The notes under the pieces are model-generated. The model searched no databases, was not told the DNA's origin, and was given only the letters and a program-made list of their open reading frames with translations. Source: Canna indica (lineage: Eukaryota; Streptophyta; Magnoliopsida; Zingiberales; Cannaceae). From it: a DNA stretch of 64,000 nt. Location: the NCBI GenBank assembly GCA_034359265.1, contig CP136896.1:19251501-19315500 (forward strand). The letters run 5' to 3'. The translations under genes were made by a program, and so were the position numbers. Shown piece after piece: positions 44,131 through 55,162 of the stretch (position 1 is the first letter of the stretch; every line of letters starts with the position of its first letter).

Positions 44131-46126
44131 ATAAAGCACCAGGAATCATCATCCAAAGAACATCATTCCAAATTAATGTTCACCATCTCTTTACCTCACA
44201 TCACAGCAATAGAGCAATAGAGCAGCAGAGCGCATCGCCCTATTCTCCTCAATGAGGCTGCGGCAGCGACCAGAGCAGGTGAAAGGGTGTTTGTCCAAAG
44301 GCATTATTTTTTTCCTCATCACCGTTAATACCAAATAAGATAAAATTTCTCTACAATTCAAATTGAACAATTATATAAAAACATTAGAATTTCGAAATCA
44401 AAAATTCTCCAAACCACGAAACCAATTTCCCACGAGAATCCTTCGTCCCTTCCTCCCCATTCCTCATTTCACCGGCCCTAGGCTCTAGGGCACCCTCTTG
44501 GGCTGCCACACCATACTCATCAATAACCTCAATCTCTATCTTTTAGCACATCAAGGAATAGAAAAAACAATCTAAAACCAAATCGGACGAAGAAATTTCA
44601 GCATGTATTATTCTCAAAAAGGGGCGGCAAAGGGGAAGGAAACATCCCTAAAACTCGAAATCTAACCACTCACCTTCGAGAAGAAGGTGAGAAGGAAGAA
44701 AATCTCACGCATCCTCGCGCCGACGATCTCCGGCGGCGATGAATCCGACCACAACATGCTGCGCCTCCCTCCTCTCCATTTGCCCAACATCCCCAATGAG
44801 TGCGACTCCCTTCAGAGCTATACGCCAATGGTTAATTATTTTATTTTATTTTTATTTTTATTTTTTCAAAATTATCTTCTTTCCCCCTACTTAAGTTAAA
44901 CCTCTATTCATCCATAACTTAGTCTAAACTCATCCAATTTGAGTTACTATGGAACCCCTCGCGGACTCGACTCGAGTCCAACTCACACCCGAGGACCATA
45001 CCAACTTATGTAAGAATAATTTACTCGCGCTTAAGGGTCATATCACAAATTGCGCCATCCGACGATTTATTTTCAGCCCGCTTCAACGCGCATCCCGACT
45101 TTCCCGCTGAAGCCAAAATAAATAAATAATATTTTTTTTTCCTTTTTTTTTCACAGGTATTAAAATTAATAACCAAATTTAAAAAAATTACTAACAAATA
45201 TTAAAAATAGAAAAAAGTAAAAAAACTTGTACAAATTAAATACTTAAAAAAATTAGGAGAAAATTTTTGATTTCATGTGAGGCAAGATGGTATTTTTTAT
45301 AGTATTAAAATATTTTGAATTGTGTGTCCATTCCTATTCCACCAAAATAGTGAACTAAAGGTTAGGGTGTTTGGAGGGGTTTCTGAAATTGAAAGCCAAA
45401 CATAAAATAATTAATCCCTTCCTTCTTCATCCATCCCTATCCCTACCCCTCCCTATTACACAATCCAAACAAAATGATCAGTGGAGATGAGGAGTTACAC
45501 CAGGTGCGAGTCCCATACCTTGGTCCAATGTCATTGGGGACTATTAAGCTAGTGGGAGTTAAGACATTGAAAACTTAAAAGAAATGATGACAAATCTTAC
45601 TAGACTGGACTAGAATCATTGGGCCCAATCGGATTAGACCCAGCAGTGCCCCACCATTCACTCTGAATCGAACTGCGCTGCCCTGCCCAGGGGGCTCCGC
45701 CCAAGTAGCACATTTGAGTCAGACACAAGCTAAGTCAAGTAGCTCTATCCGAGGGACCCACCCGGCCAAACATGGACTCCTACGTACTTCTTTATCATGA
45801 GGGACATATCATCATAAACTCATCATCTCCGAAATTGGTCTCGACCTATTCTGGGCAACAATTCTAGCGAGATTAACGGGCAACATGATCATCTCCAACT
45901 GCAATATATAGAGACATGGCACACCCAGATAACCCTAAGTTCTAATTTCCATAATCTCCACCTTAGAGTCACCCTAATTTGGGCGTTGGAGTATCTTTTG
46001 CATGTCCCCCTCCGTCGGTGTTGAACCAGACACGGAGATACACCAGACCGGACCAAAAGACCCCGACTCTCAGGCAGGAACATCGGGCGCCCATCTTGGG
46101 GCCGAGTAAAGTATTATCTCCCCCAT

Positions 46127-48540
46127 AATGGTTGGAACCCAGAGCCAAGCGACCATTGCCGCACGCCAATGGAAACAACCTAATGACGACGATTGACCTC
46201 AGCCTGGTGACGCTGAAACAGCGAGGAGTGGCACTCTGGTATCGACCCCCCTTTCCCTTGAAGAGCCCCAATAGCGGGAAAACGAGATAGAAGCACAACA
46301 TCAACAACCAACAACACAACCGAGATACCAGTGCAACCTCAAGGGCAGCCCCCGACTGGACATGAACGCTATTATTCGAAGCACGCAGAACCCAACCACT
46401 CAGAAAGAAGGAGACAACTTTTCGACCTTCGAGACAAAATCTCCGGCACTCCTCGACCTGAAGGAGACATGGCTCCCAAGGTCCCAAGAATCGAGGTAGT
46501 CTCTCCCCTCGATGCAGGACCCTTCGCCAAGCATATTATGGCAACCCGTCTTCTGCCTAGAAGTGAGCTGCCCACTACTTTGACACCCTACGACGGCACA
46601 AGTGATCCCGCACTGCACCTAACGGCGTTTCGAACCGCGATGTACTATCATGGGGCAGCCGACTCTGCGCTCTGTCGAGTCTTTCGAATCTTCCCAAGGA
46701 AGGCCGCTCTACTATGGTTATCATCCCTCCCGTCAGAGTTGATCAACTCTTTCGACGACCTTTCCCAGGCCTTCCTCCGACAATTCACCACATCACGAGT
46801 ATATCACAAAATAGGAGCAATCTTGCACTACATCAGGCAGGGGCAACATGAGCCCCTAAGTGAATACCTGAACAGGTACCACGCCATAGCGTATGATATC
46901 CCCAACCTGATACCTAAACATGAGCCCTTTTTTGCATCCAACACGGGCTGAAGCCCAGACCTTTCGCCGACCAAATCACCTTAGTCGAACCTAAGGACAT
47001 GAACGAGTTCCAAAAAAAGGCGGCAGGTTTCGTAAATTTAGAAGATCAAAGAGAAGCAAAGAAGATCGACTGGAAGAATCTAAAAGCCGCGATCGAAGAC
47101 AAAAAGCCCAAAAAGGAAGATAGAAGGACAAAGGACTGTAGTCGACATGAATGAGGAAATGGCAGAGGGCCGAGTTCCCCACCTCGCCTGAGTGCTTGCT
47201 TCGAAAGACATACTCCCCTCAACGCCAAGAAAGAAACTATCATCCGAGACATCTATCACTTGAAGTGTTGGTGAAATGGCCACACTAGAGGGGGGGTGAA
47301 TAGTGTGTTATCTAAATCTTTTTGCTTAATTACGGTTTTAAATTTTTCTTGAACTACTTAGTCAATTCACAAATCAAGTAGCAAGCGGATGCAAAATATA
47401 AATGATAAGCAATACGAAATGCAAAGTAAACAACACTAACATAATGCTTTATAGTGGTTCGGCCCCAATACCTACTCCACTACCTAAGCACTCCGCTTAG
47501 AATTTCCAAATTAGTTTTACTAGATTAATTAGTTTCCTTACAATGAGGACTTTACACCAGAAAGTCTCCGCTCTCAAACCGAAGGCACTTCCACACCCGG
47601 AAGTATCCCGCCTTCCTACTGAGAGCACTCTCCCACCTCAACCCTAAGGATAACTTAACTAATCCTAGCAAACTACGTTTACACCGGTGGATTTAAACAT
47701 CAAACACCAAGGAATAATTACCGATATTTTTTATGCCAAGAAAATATCTAGGTTATATAGCCCTCCAAGGAGCTCCCTAGGCATAGTGAATTTTTGGGCT
47801 ATTTTTTGATTTTCCGATTTTTTATGTTTTGGGGTTTGAGATTGGTTTTTGGATTTCTTTGCATCATCATGAGGATTTATAATTTATCTAGACACCCTAA
47901 ACCTAAACACTATCTTTCCGAAGAACCCCGAGCGTCGACGAGCGTCCTTGCCGATTTCTTTAATTTCTTCAATTTTTCCGATTGGGGACGTCGAGCGCTA
48001 ACCGGCTTGGAACCTGAAAGTATTTCTCAATAACACATTAGTATAATGTTTGTTATCATTAAAACCGAGATTAAGACCAAGGTTGAAAACCTTAGGCCAA
48101 CATGAATTTCATCAAATATCCCAGCAACGCACGAAAACAAAAGTTGTTGCCAACGCCGACATGAATAAGAAGTACGCATACCATGACACCTATGGACACA
48201 CTACTAAGGAGTGTGTAATGCTCGAAGATTAGCTTGAAGACTTAGTCCGTGCAGGTCACCTTGACAAATACCTCTATTACAGGAGGAAGAGAGTCTGGAG
48301 CAGGAGTCGCAACTTTCCACGCCGAAGCCGAACACCCTCGAGGTCCCAGAAAGAGCGTAGTCAACCGAACGAACCCCGAGGGGGTAATCAATAACATCGC
48401 AGGAGGATTCGCGGGAGGCAGGGAGTCAAGCTCGGCCAAGAAGAGATCCCTATGGGCAATCATGGCAGTCAACAACGCTCTCCGCCCGCACCAACCTATC
48501 CCTAGAACCCTGATAATATCATTCTATGACGGTCATCCAT
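46127..48540 (+). pseudogene. gag: gypsy gag, broken and split by a solo LTR
   Basis: Best piece (46331-46949): DAGPFAKHIMATRLLPRSEL, then LTPYDGTSDPALHLTAFRTA, FRIFPRKAALLWLSSLPSEL and SEYLNRYHAIAYDIPNLIP. This is the retrotrans_gag domain of plant Tat/Athila-like gypsy elements. It shifts frame near 46940 to PFADQITLVEPKDMNEFQKK and ends at IIRDIYHLK. There the 837-bp LTR sits (47266-48102). Beyond it NKKYAYHDTYGHTTKECVML continues, a degenerate zinc-finger-like region, then LEDLVRAGHLDKYLY after a stop. Several stops and frame changes make it non-functional. Confidence 0.85.
47266..48102 (-). repeat. Solo LTR, 837 bp, inserted in gypsy gag
   Basis: Bounded by TGTTGG and CCAACA, a 6-bp inverted terminal match. 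Flanks are TGAAG and TGAAT, a 5-bp duplication with one mismatch. On the minus strand a GCTATATAACC box lies near 47755-47765, with sequence related to window positions 480-660 downstream of it, so the LTR reads on the minus strand. No internal domain accompanies it, as expected after LTR-LTR recombination. The GAGGGGGGGTGAATAG motif near the edge recurs in many plant repeats (from memory). Confidence 0.85.
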
Positions 48541-48879
48541 TGGTAATCCGTCGATGATGTTATATCCTATAACTGAAAAAAAATTAAAATTTTGGAAATT
48601 CTTGTATACAACAATATTCACACGATACAATCTATTTACAACCATAATTTACAACCACAAAACATCTTACACATACAAATACAATCAACCACATAATTTT
48701 TACTTAAATATCATCAATCTAAGCCTCAGCGGAGGCAAACAAGTATCAAAAATTTAAAACTACTATCAAGTATCTAACCCTCAAACAGAGGCTATCAAGT
48801 ATCGGGTTATCAAAATATAATCGAAATACAATAAATCAAAATATCATGGCTACGTACGGTGGAGGCAGTGGAGTCGATA

Positions 48880-49711
48880 GTGACTGGGTCAGGAGCGTCG
48901 ACTAGGTCGAGGAGGATGGGTCGGACATCATCGGTATATGAGTGTCGGAGTGAGATACAATCTGAGTTATGAGCGCCTACATGTTCTCCATCATCTGTCT
49001 CCGTGCATCCATCGTCCATCTCAACTCGTCATTCATCCGTCTCTGCTCCTTCAACACTTGTCTTTACTGTGTAAGCTCGGACTGAAAGGTCGCTATCCGA
49101 CTTTGGTCTTGCGTCCGGGATGTGGAGGGTCACTCACCTGCAACGGGAGGGGTCGGTGCCCCAAGTGGCCCTAACACGGCTCGTGTATGGCCACTGTCGG
49201 CAAAGCCATAAACTAGTCCATTCTCCCAGCCACCTGTAGCCTCGACCCACGTTATCAGATCAAAGTCCTGCGGTGTTCCTCTGCGCTCGAGCACGGTCTT
49301 CTTGTATGTCTCATACACAAGTTTATTTTTTAAATACTATATATATAAAAACTATAAAAAAAATTGTGTAAATCAAGTACACATAAATACTTACCACGAT
49401 GATCGCGGCCCTCCTATCGACGTAGTCCCCTACCCCATGTCGCGGACGGTGAGTGCTCTCAAATACCTCCATCAGCGAGGGGTGGTGGACGGTATCATCC
49501 TCCTCCACTCGCGTCTAACATTAAAGATAAATACATTAGTATAATTGTACGTAATATATAATTTAATTAAAAGTAAAAAAATTATGCATACCATATGACG
49601 CTTATGCACCGCAAAAGACACAGAGCCACCAGTGTGTCGCGCCCCCGTGCCGTCCCCCTTGGACATACGATTTATTGACGCAGTTTGGGAGACCTCCTGC
49701 CACTCAAGCAT
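48880..49711 (-). pseudogene. CACTA Transposase_24-like C-terminal exons
   Basis: Three open blocks on the minus strand: RMSKGDGTGARHTGGSVSFA (49660-49590), LMEVFESTHRPRHGVGDYVD (about 49480-49400) and ETYKKTVLERRGTPQDFDLI continuing VYGFADSGHTRAVLGPLGAP (49310-49130). The same blocks are in the CACTA at 24.9-25.8 kb. Stops interrupt the downstream coiled-coil-like tail. Confidence 0.8.
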
Positions 49712-50357
49712 GGCTCGCTGCTCAACTAGCTGGTCCTACACATGTGTAGGAATCCACTCGGGGTTGTGTCCCCGAGTATGCCCAATGTGTGTGCCCCCAA
49801 CTGTCTCATCACGGTTTTTTAGGCCTACTGAAGGAGCCCGTTGTAGCGAGCACGGGCAATGCGCTCTCATGCACTCTTTACAAAGTGGTTTGATCCTCCG
49901 GCCATGTATAATGGGCCTGCAAAAAAAAAATATTATTATTACCGATCGATATTTATAATTAACGTTAATTTAATAAATATATGTACCTAGAACTCTCGCC
50001 ACAACAAATCTACATACTCACGGGGCACGTGAGACCATGTAGACTACGCCCTGTGCATGAATAGTCAGATCATCCCCGTATCGTGTTTGGGACGTCCTCC
50101 TACTCAAACCTGCACCAAATATAATACAATTATATATTATGATATATTGAATTATAAATAAATTATAAGCAATAATTAATTAATGCATATACTTACCTTT
50201 TACGGTGCACACTAACTACTATGCACGACTCTCCCTCGCCCGACGGAGGGATAATTCTGTTAGGCCCTCGTGGCCTATGTCTCGATATCGACGACGCCAA
50301 AGCAGATGGACCTGCATCGCCTGAGGGAATGGTGGTCGAAGGTGGGGGGATGGTGGC

Positions 50358-50686
50358 CACTACACGAGATTATTTCAATTCTTTAGTGGCAATTAATTAG
50401 TAGCAATAAGATAATTGCTGCTAAATATCTTGGAGGGAGCAAATATTTGACATCATTTAGGAACTATTATTAAAAACTCTAAAAAAAATTATAGATTTAA
50501 ATATATATATATTTAGTGGCGATTATTTTTATCTTTACAAGCAATTGTATAAATTGCTTCTAAAGCCTTTTAACGACAATGGATCTAGTGAGAATTCATT
50601 AATTAATGGTAAATTTTTTTTTCAGTATTTACAATTGCTAGCAAATATTATAACAATCACCACTACAAGGCCAAATTGTAGTAGTG
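50358..50686. mobile_element. Mini-CACTA element, 329 bp
   Basis: Starts CACTACACGAGATT and ends ATTGTAGTAGTG. TGGC directly flanks both sides (50354-50357, 50687-50690); CACTA elements normally make 3 bp, so the fourth base may be chance. Inner TAGTGGC and GCAATTA motifs repeat in both arms. It splits a GGTGGGGGGATGGTGG-rich coding relic. Confidence 0.8.
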
Positions 50687-50999
50687 TGGCCGGAGGTGGG
50701 GGGTGGTTGATGGAGTTGGGGGGATGGTGGGTGTCGGCGAAGGGACGGTGGCTAGATGCAAGGGGATATCTGTGGGTGTCAATGCAGGGTCGGCGGTGTC
50801 TAGAGGCATGCAGGGGGGATGGCGTGTGTCGGCGAAGGGACGATGGATACAAGGGTGACGGGTGGTAATCCTGGGGGGGTGGTCCTACGAGCACCATATC
50901 CTCCTTGGGAACGCACTTCTCGAATCATAGCTATCTAATATGAATATAATTAGATTAATAGATAAGTTTAATAATTAAAGATATACTATTCATTTAGAA

Positions 51000-51694
51000 T
51001 TTATTCATCTTCGTCATTATCATCATCTGTGTAATACTCTTGTTCTTGTTCTTCTGTATAAGAATCTTCAAATTCTTCTTCTTTCACCATTCTTTCATTC
51101 CTCAATTTCATTATCGACGTCATCAACATAATCTACTTCCAATTGAACTAACTCCACGTCATCATCCTCGAGTATTAGACTAACTCGCTCCACTTTGGAA
51201 GGATCATCTTCTTGATAGAAGTCATCTATCGGCTCATTCTCTCCAACTACCGGGTCAATTTTTTATATGGCTTTAGTCTTACAGACTACACACCAATCTG
51301 CCTCATCTTTCTTTCAAGACGGATACTGCATATAATATACTTGTTTAGCTTGAGATGCAAATATAAATGGCTTATTTGAAGCCAATTTCGATTTGTAATT
51401 GACTACGATAAGTTTATACTTTGGATGAACTCTCATGCCCCTATCGCTTGTATCGAACCAATGACATTTAAAACAGACAACTGATTTCCATCCAAAAAAT
51501 TGCAATTCTATGACTTCTTCCAACAGTTTGTAAATGTCGACATCACATTCAGTATACGTTATCCCTTTGACGCAGACCCCGACATGCATAGTCTTCTTTG
51601 TAGATGAATATTCTAAGTGTGTGAAATTTATATCCATTAACAAAATAACTGTTATAACACGGCACAAGTCGTGTCGATCCGCTAGCAAACTCAA
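51000..51694 (-). pseudogene. CACTA TNP2 DUF4216 domain and acidic linker
   Basis: Minus strand: THLEYSSTKKTMHVGVCVKG, ELQFFGWKSVVCFKCHWFDT, HPKYKLIVVNYKSKLASNKP and FIFASQAKQVYYMQYPS form the DUF4216 domain. It follows DUF4218 in plant En/Spm TNP2-like transposases. After a frame change, an Asp/Glu-rich stretch near 51250-51000 is the usual linker. No catalytic residues are expected in this part. Confidence 0.85.
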
Positions 51695-52079
51695 ATATTC
51701 TGTTATCTATTTTGCCTTTCTATTATGTACTGTAAGCTTGAAACCAATTAGGGAACTAACGATTGCGTAATCTCTCTAATTCCTCATCGCTGTAAATTGA
51801 GTATTTTGTCACCATCTCGACGTCAAATATTTCAATGAACTTTTCAATCTCTGGACAGTTTAGTAAAACGTACAAGTGTGCCAAATGGTACTCATCCTCG
51901 TAGTATCTAGACGGACGAGAACCCAAAGCATGACCAGGGTAACAAAAGATATTTTAATGGTCATCTGATGGTCGAGATCCCCTGTCATCGTTCCATGGAA
52001 GACGATTAAGTCTTGTCTTGATGGTTGATTCAAAATAAAATGAGCAGAATATTAAAATTTATTAAATTATATATGCTTC

Positions 52080-52520
52080 TCATATGGAACCTTCAACTAC
52101 CACGGTATTCTTTACTTTTTTCTTTAGACGATTCATGTATCTTTCAAATAAGTACATCCACCGGTATTGAATGGGGCCACCAACTCGTGTCTCGTATGCC
52201 AAGTGTATCAGTAGATGCTCCATCGAGTCAAAAAATGCAGGAAGGAAAAATTGCTCCATCTTGCATATGATTTCAGTAATATTATTTTCAACTGCTGACA
52301 TATCTTCAATTCGAAGAACATTTGCACAAATGTTTCTAAAAAACATACTTAATTCTGTCAACGGACCTCAAATCTTATCATGTAGATGATCTTGAAACGC
52401 GATCGAAAGCAATCTCTACATGAATACATGACAATCGTGGCTCTTCGTCCTTGATATTTTACGTTCATCGACGTTCACACATCGAGATAAGTTTGAGACA
52501 TATCCGCTGACGAGTGAACC
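52080..52520 (-). pseudogene. CACTA TNP2 DUF4218 domain
   Basis: Minus strand: YVSNLSRCVNVDERKI, KSHDCHVFM, then LTELSMFFRNICANVLRIED, CKMEQFFLPAFFDSMEHLLI and GPIQYRWMYLFERYMNRLKK. This is DUF4218 of En/Spm transposases, with two stops near the start. The sequence upstream (52525 on) is unrelated GC-rich DNA, so the transposase is cut there. Confidence 0.87.
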
Positions 52521-52524
52521 TCGG

Positions 52525-53661
52525 GTGGTGGGCACCGCCGCCCTCTCCAGCTCCATCGGGCGATGGTCGCCGCCCAGAGTAAACACGGCCAGCATGGCCC
52601 TACAAAAGCCCCAAGAGGGTGGACTGCAGTCGCCCCCTATAGGACGCAGTCTGCCCAGCTCAAGAGGGCGAACACCGGCCTGAACAGCTGCCGCCCGCTC
52701 CAAGCGAGGCGGAGCTAACTCCGGTTGGCACCGCTAGCCTAGATTGGGGCCACTCCTACCCAGATATAGGTGGTGTTCCGGCAGCACAGTGTCGGCGTGC
52801 ACTGCCGTCGGATTTCAGCGTACTTGGCCGGTCAAAAATAGCCCTTCGGCCAAAACTTTCCAAAAAAGCAAGATCACCGGAAAAACATAAGATCGTCGAA
52901 AAATATTTCGAAAATAGAAAAAATATGTTAAAAAAATTTCTATAACACAAATGTCCTCTCAATCCTCCTATTTACCCTACAATAAGGACCAAAAAGAAGG
53001 AAAAAAAATCTTACCTCGAAACGCAACTCCCCCCAAACTCTGCACGCTCCGCCTCCGCTCGTAACGCGTCACCTTGATATGAAAACATCGTTTCCAAAGA
53101 CGCTCGTGCAAGGGTTGAGTGTAGAGGTACTATTTATAGCGAGCGAGTCACGATCATTTTACAAAAAGACCCCCTCTTTAAAAAATAACACCAAAAAATA
53201 TATAATTCGAAATTAAATAAGAAAAATAGAGAAATATGCAGATATAACATTATCACCCTCTTTAAAAAATTTGGTCCCCAAATTCACGCACAAAACGACG
53301 ATAAACTCCATAGCTCTCTAAGGAATATAAAAGAGGATAAATACATAGCACAAAACAACGACAACAAAAATATAAATACATCACGTCGTAATACAAATAG
53401 CTCTTAATTAATTTAGCATCTATAAGACTTATTCATACTAGTTCTTAACACGTCCTAGCGCCTATTACCTTAAGGATCCTATGCTCTAATACCAAATTTA
53501 TTACAATCCGCTTAATGGGATAACTGATCCATCAACTTCATAGGCCAACTTATTGGTCTAATTAAAAAATTTAAGCTGAAGTTGATGGTAGCACACCCAT
53601 CAAGCTTTATAAGCCAATACCATATCTAACATACTTCCCATGTGGGACTAAAGTGGGGTAC
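52525..53661 (-). mobile_element. Minus-strand LTR-retrotransposon relic
   Basis: An LTR-like end (53661-53501) is followed on the minus strand by TTGGTATTAGAGCATAGG (53498-53481), a tRNA-Met-type primer site. Downstream is a non-coding, partly GC-rich leader that stops at the CACTA relic. A CTATAAATAGTACC box on the minus strand near 53140-53125 could be an embedded promoter. Frames at 52416-52962 look accidental. Confidence 0.5.
53501..53661 (-). repeat. LTR-like sequence, inverted partner of 54997-55162
   Basis: Read on the minus strand it matches 54997-55162 over about 160 bp (TACCCCACTTTAGTCCCACA … AAGTTGATGGRTCAGTTATC). This copy keeps the adjoining primer site; the other does not. Confidence 0.85.
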
Positions 53662-53914
53662 CTAAGGGAGTCTACGACCAAGAAACACCGGTGTTTAGTA
53701 GATGCACGACAACGTAGGGGCATTGCGCAGTGTTTGTGGGCTATCCTTAGATAGTTGTTTTCTCTGTACGAGCGAACAGAGAGAACCACTCTCAGGTGCG
53801 AAAGTACAGGGGGAAACCCATGGAGCTCTTGTCCATACCGCTTTTGATTATTTGACATACTGCATACAACTAGCATTGTTGCATGAAGAGTTGTTAGAGT
53901 TAATATTAAAGTTA

Positions 53915-54426
53915 GGTAATTATCTAAATATATCATGAACTATACACTTTGTCTCATTTTGTGGCCTATTCCAAAATGATATTTTACACTTTGTCTCATA
54001 CAAGTGTCCATACCGCTTTGACGTGGATTAAACTATTTTTTTTAATTTAAAAATATAAAAATCACTTTAATTTATATTAAATAATATAAAATAATATTTT
54101 TTTATTTTATATTAAAGAATTACTCCGAGCCATGTCGTGAGTGAACATGAAGTGATTTTTTAATATAAAATATAAAATATTATTTTTATTATTTTATATT
54201 ATTTTATATAATTTGATATGATTTTTTATATTTTTTAAATAAAAAAATATTATTTTAATCCACGTCAGAGCGCCACATCATCGCCTTAACGGTGCTACTG
54301 ACGGAGAGTTGACGGGAGGATGTAATTGAGACAAATGTCAAAGTTTGGAATACAATTTGGTAATATTTTGGAATAGACCACAAATGAGATAAAGTGCATA
54401 GTTCATGATATATTTAGGTATTACCC
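53915..54426. mobile_element. Mutator-like MITE, 512 bp
   Basis: 9-bp duplication TTAAAGTTA (53906-53914, 54427-54435). Long inverted arms share CTAAATATATCATGAACTAT and CTCATTT(T)GTGG, with an AT-rich middle. It is inserted in LTR-like DNA and contains no gene. Confidence 0.9.
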
Positions 54427-54435
54427 TTAAAGTTA

Positions 54436-54996
54436 TATATTTTCATTTATTGAAGTTCATGGCATATTGAGTTATTATCTTGGTGTTTGTCATATTGACG
54501 TTGAATCCTACACAACCTTCTGATTTTCCTCTTGTTTTTGCCTCAGATCCGCAGGTGTGAGTTTGTAGCTTGGGAAGTCTAGTTATATAGAATAGAGGAG
54601 ACGTGCTCTGACGTCGATTCCCATAGTATTATATATGTTTTTCCTTATGAATATTTTATTATTGTGTAAAATATTATTCCAGTATTCTGTTGTGAAGAAA
54701 TTTTAAGTCTATGTTGTATCTTATTGGATTTCCCGTTACGCGAATCCTAAGTGACACCCTCCATTTGGGGATAATTCTAGGTGGGGTATAACAATTTAGT
54801 ATCAAAGCAGAACATAGAGCAGAACATAGTCCTAGGCATGATGAGGAAGCCTATGTGAGAAAGGGTTGTTCAAGTGATAGGGTGGAGCCGCGACTAGGCT
54901 AGGCCTCACATGCCGCCGACTTGAGTGTGATTTTGGGCTATGTGTTAAACTCGAGTTGGATTTTTATGAGGACGTCATGACATAAGTGGAAGAGAT
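54436..54996 (+). other. LTR end, primer-site-like sequence and short leader
   Basis: GGGGTATAACA ends near 54793 and is followed by TTTAGTATCAAAGCAG (54795-54810), a diverged gypsy-type primer site. About 190 bp later, AGTGGAAGAGA directly precedes the LTR-like block at 54997, like a polypurine tract. The two LTR ends do not match each other, so this is probably a composite of two elements. Confidence 0.5.
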
Positions 54997-55162
54997 TGTA
55001 ATACCCCACTTTAGTCCCACATATAAAGTATATTAGATATGGTGTTGGCTTATAAGGCTTGATGGGTGTGCTACCATCAACTTTAGCTTAAAGATTTTAA
55101 TTAGACAATAGGTTAGCCTATGAAGTTGATGGGTCAGTTATCCCATCAAGCGGGTTGTAACA
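54997..55162 (+). repeat. Short LTR-like sequence (TGTAATACCCC…TGTAACA)
   Basis: 166 bp with TG…CA ends, the inverted partner of 53501-53661. The LINE fragment begins directly after it. No target duplication is visible. Confidence 0.7.

Larger units (their letters stand above)
41958..45115 (+). repeat. LTR-like element B (TGTCACGCCCC type)
   Basis: Starts TGTCACGCCCCAAAATCGGG. It has the shared GCTCTGTAAAA and GAGTCCAAAGAACTC blocks, two tandem arrays (42543-42778, 42801-42938), and further blocks matching element A. The right end is put at about 45115, where the AT-rich TIR-element text resumes, and is approximate. There is no coding region; the frame at 44687-44899 looks accidental. Confidence 0.6.
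41751..45473. mobile_element. TIR element split by LTR-like element B
   Basis: The ends share an exact 11-bp TTTGTTTGGAT (41751-41761 and inverted at 45463-45473), followed on both sides by AGGGATGGG-type text. Left (41751-41957) and right (about 45116-45473) pieces together give about 0.56 kb, MITE-sized. A target duplication is uncertain (AATG at both edges with a small shift). Confidence 0.55.
45480..48555 (+). mobile_element. Ty3/gypsy 5' part (LTR end, primer site, gag), truncated
   Basis: LTR-like DNA with a GCAATATATAGAG promoter-like box (about 45900) leads to a CGGGCGCCCATCTTGGGG block (about 46086-46103). This resembles the primer-site region of Tat-type gypsy elements. A gag relic follows to about 48540. 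The element stops where CACTA protein relics begin (about 48556). No pol or 3' LTR is present. Confidence 0.7.
48557..52520 (-). mobile_element. CACTA (En/Spm) remnant without termini
   Basis: Minus-strand protein relics occur in the standard CACTA order: DUF4218 (52520-52080), DUF4216 (51694-51314), an acidic linker (51250-51000), and Transposase_24-like C-terminal exons (49711-48880). The left part (48556-48860) resembles the AT-rich 3' region of the CACTA at 24.6-24.9 kb. The catalytic Transposase_21 part and both CACTA termini are gone. A mini-CACTA is nested at 50358-50686. Confidence 0.82.

Noticed and set aside
44687..44899. Possible small gene in LTR-like element B
   Set aside because: Short frame ending in a Phe-rich run from T-rich DNA; no upstream promoter or family match.
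46400..47283. Minus-strand frames across the gypsy gag
   Set aside because: Shadows of the plus-strand gag relic.
52416..52962. GC-rich open frames (52416-52703 and 52756-52962, minus)
   Set aside because: Only the last 30 or so residues of the first belong to a CACTA DUF4218 relic; the rest reads through unrelated GC-rich leader DNA.
54986..55162. Complete TRIM element (LTR, primer site, tract, LTR)
   Set aside because: The LTR end at 54793 and the one at 55162 do not match, so the two are not a pair.
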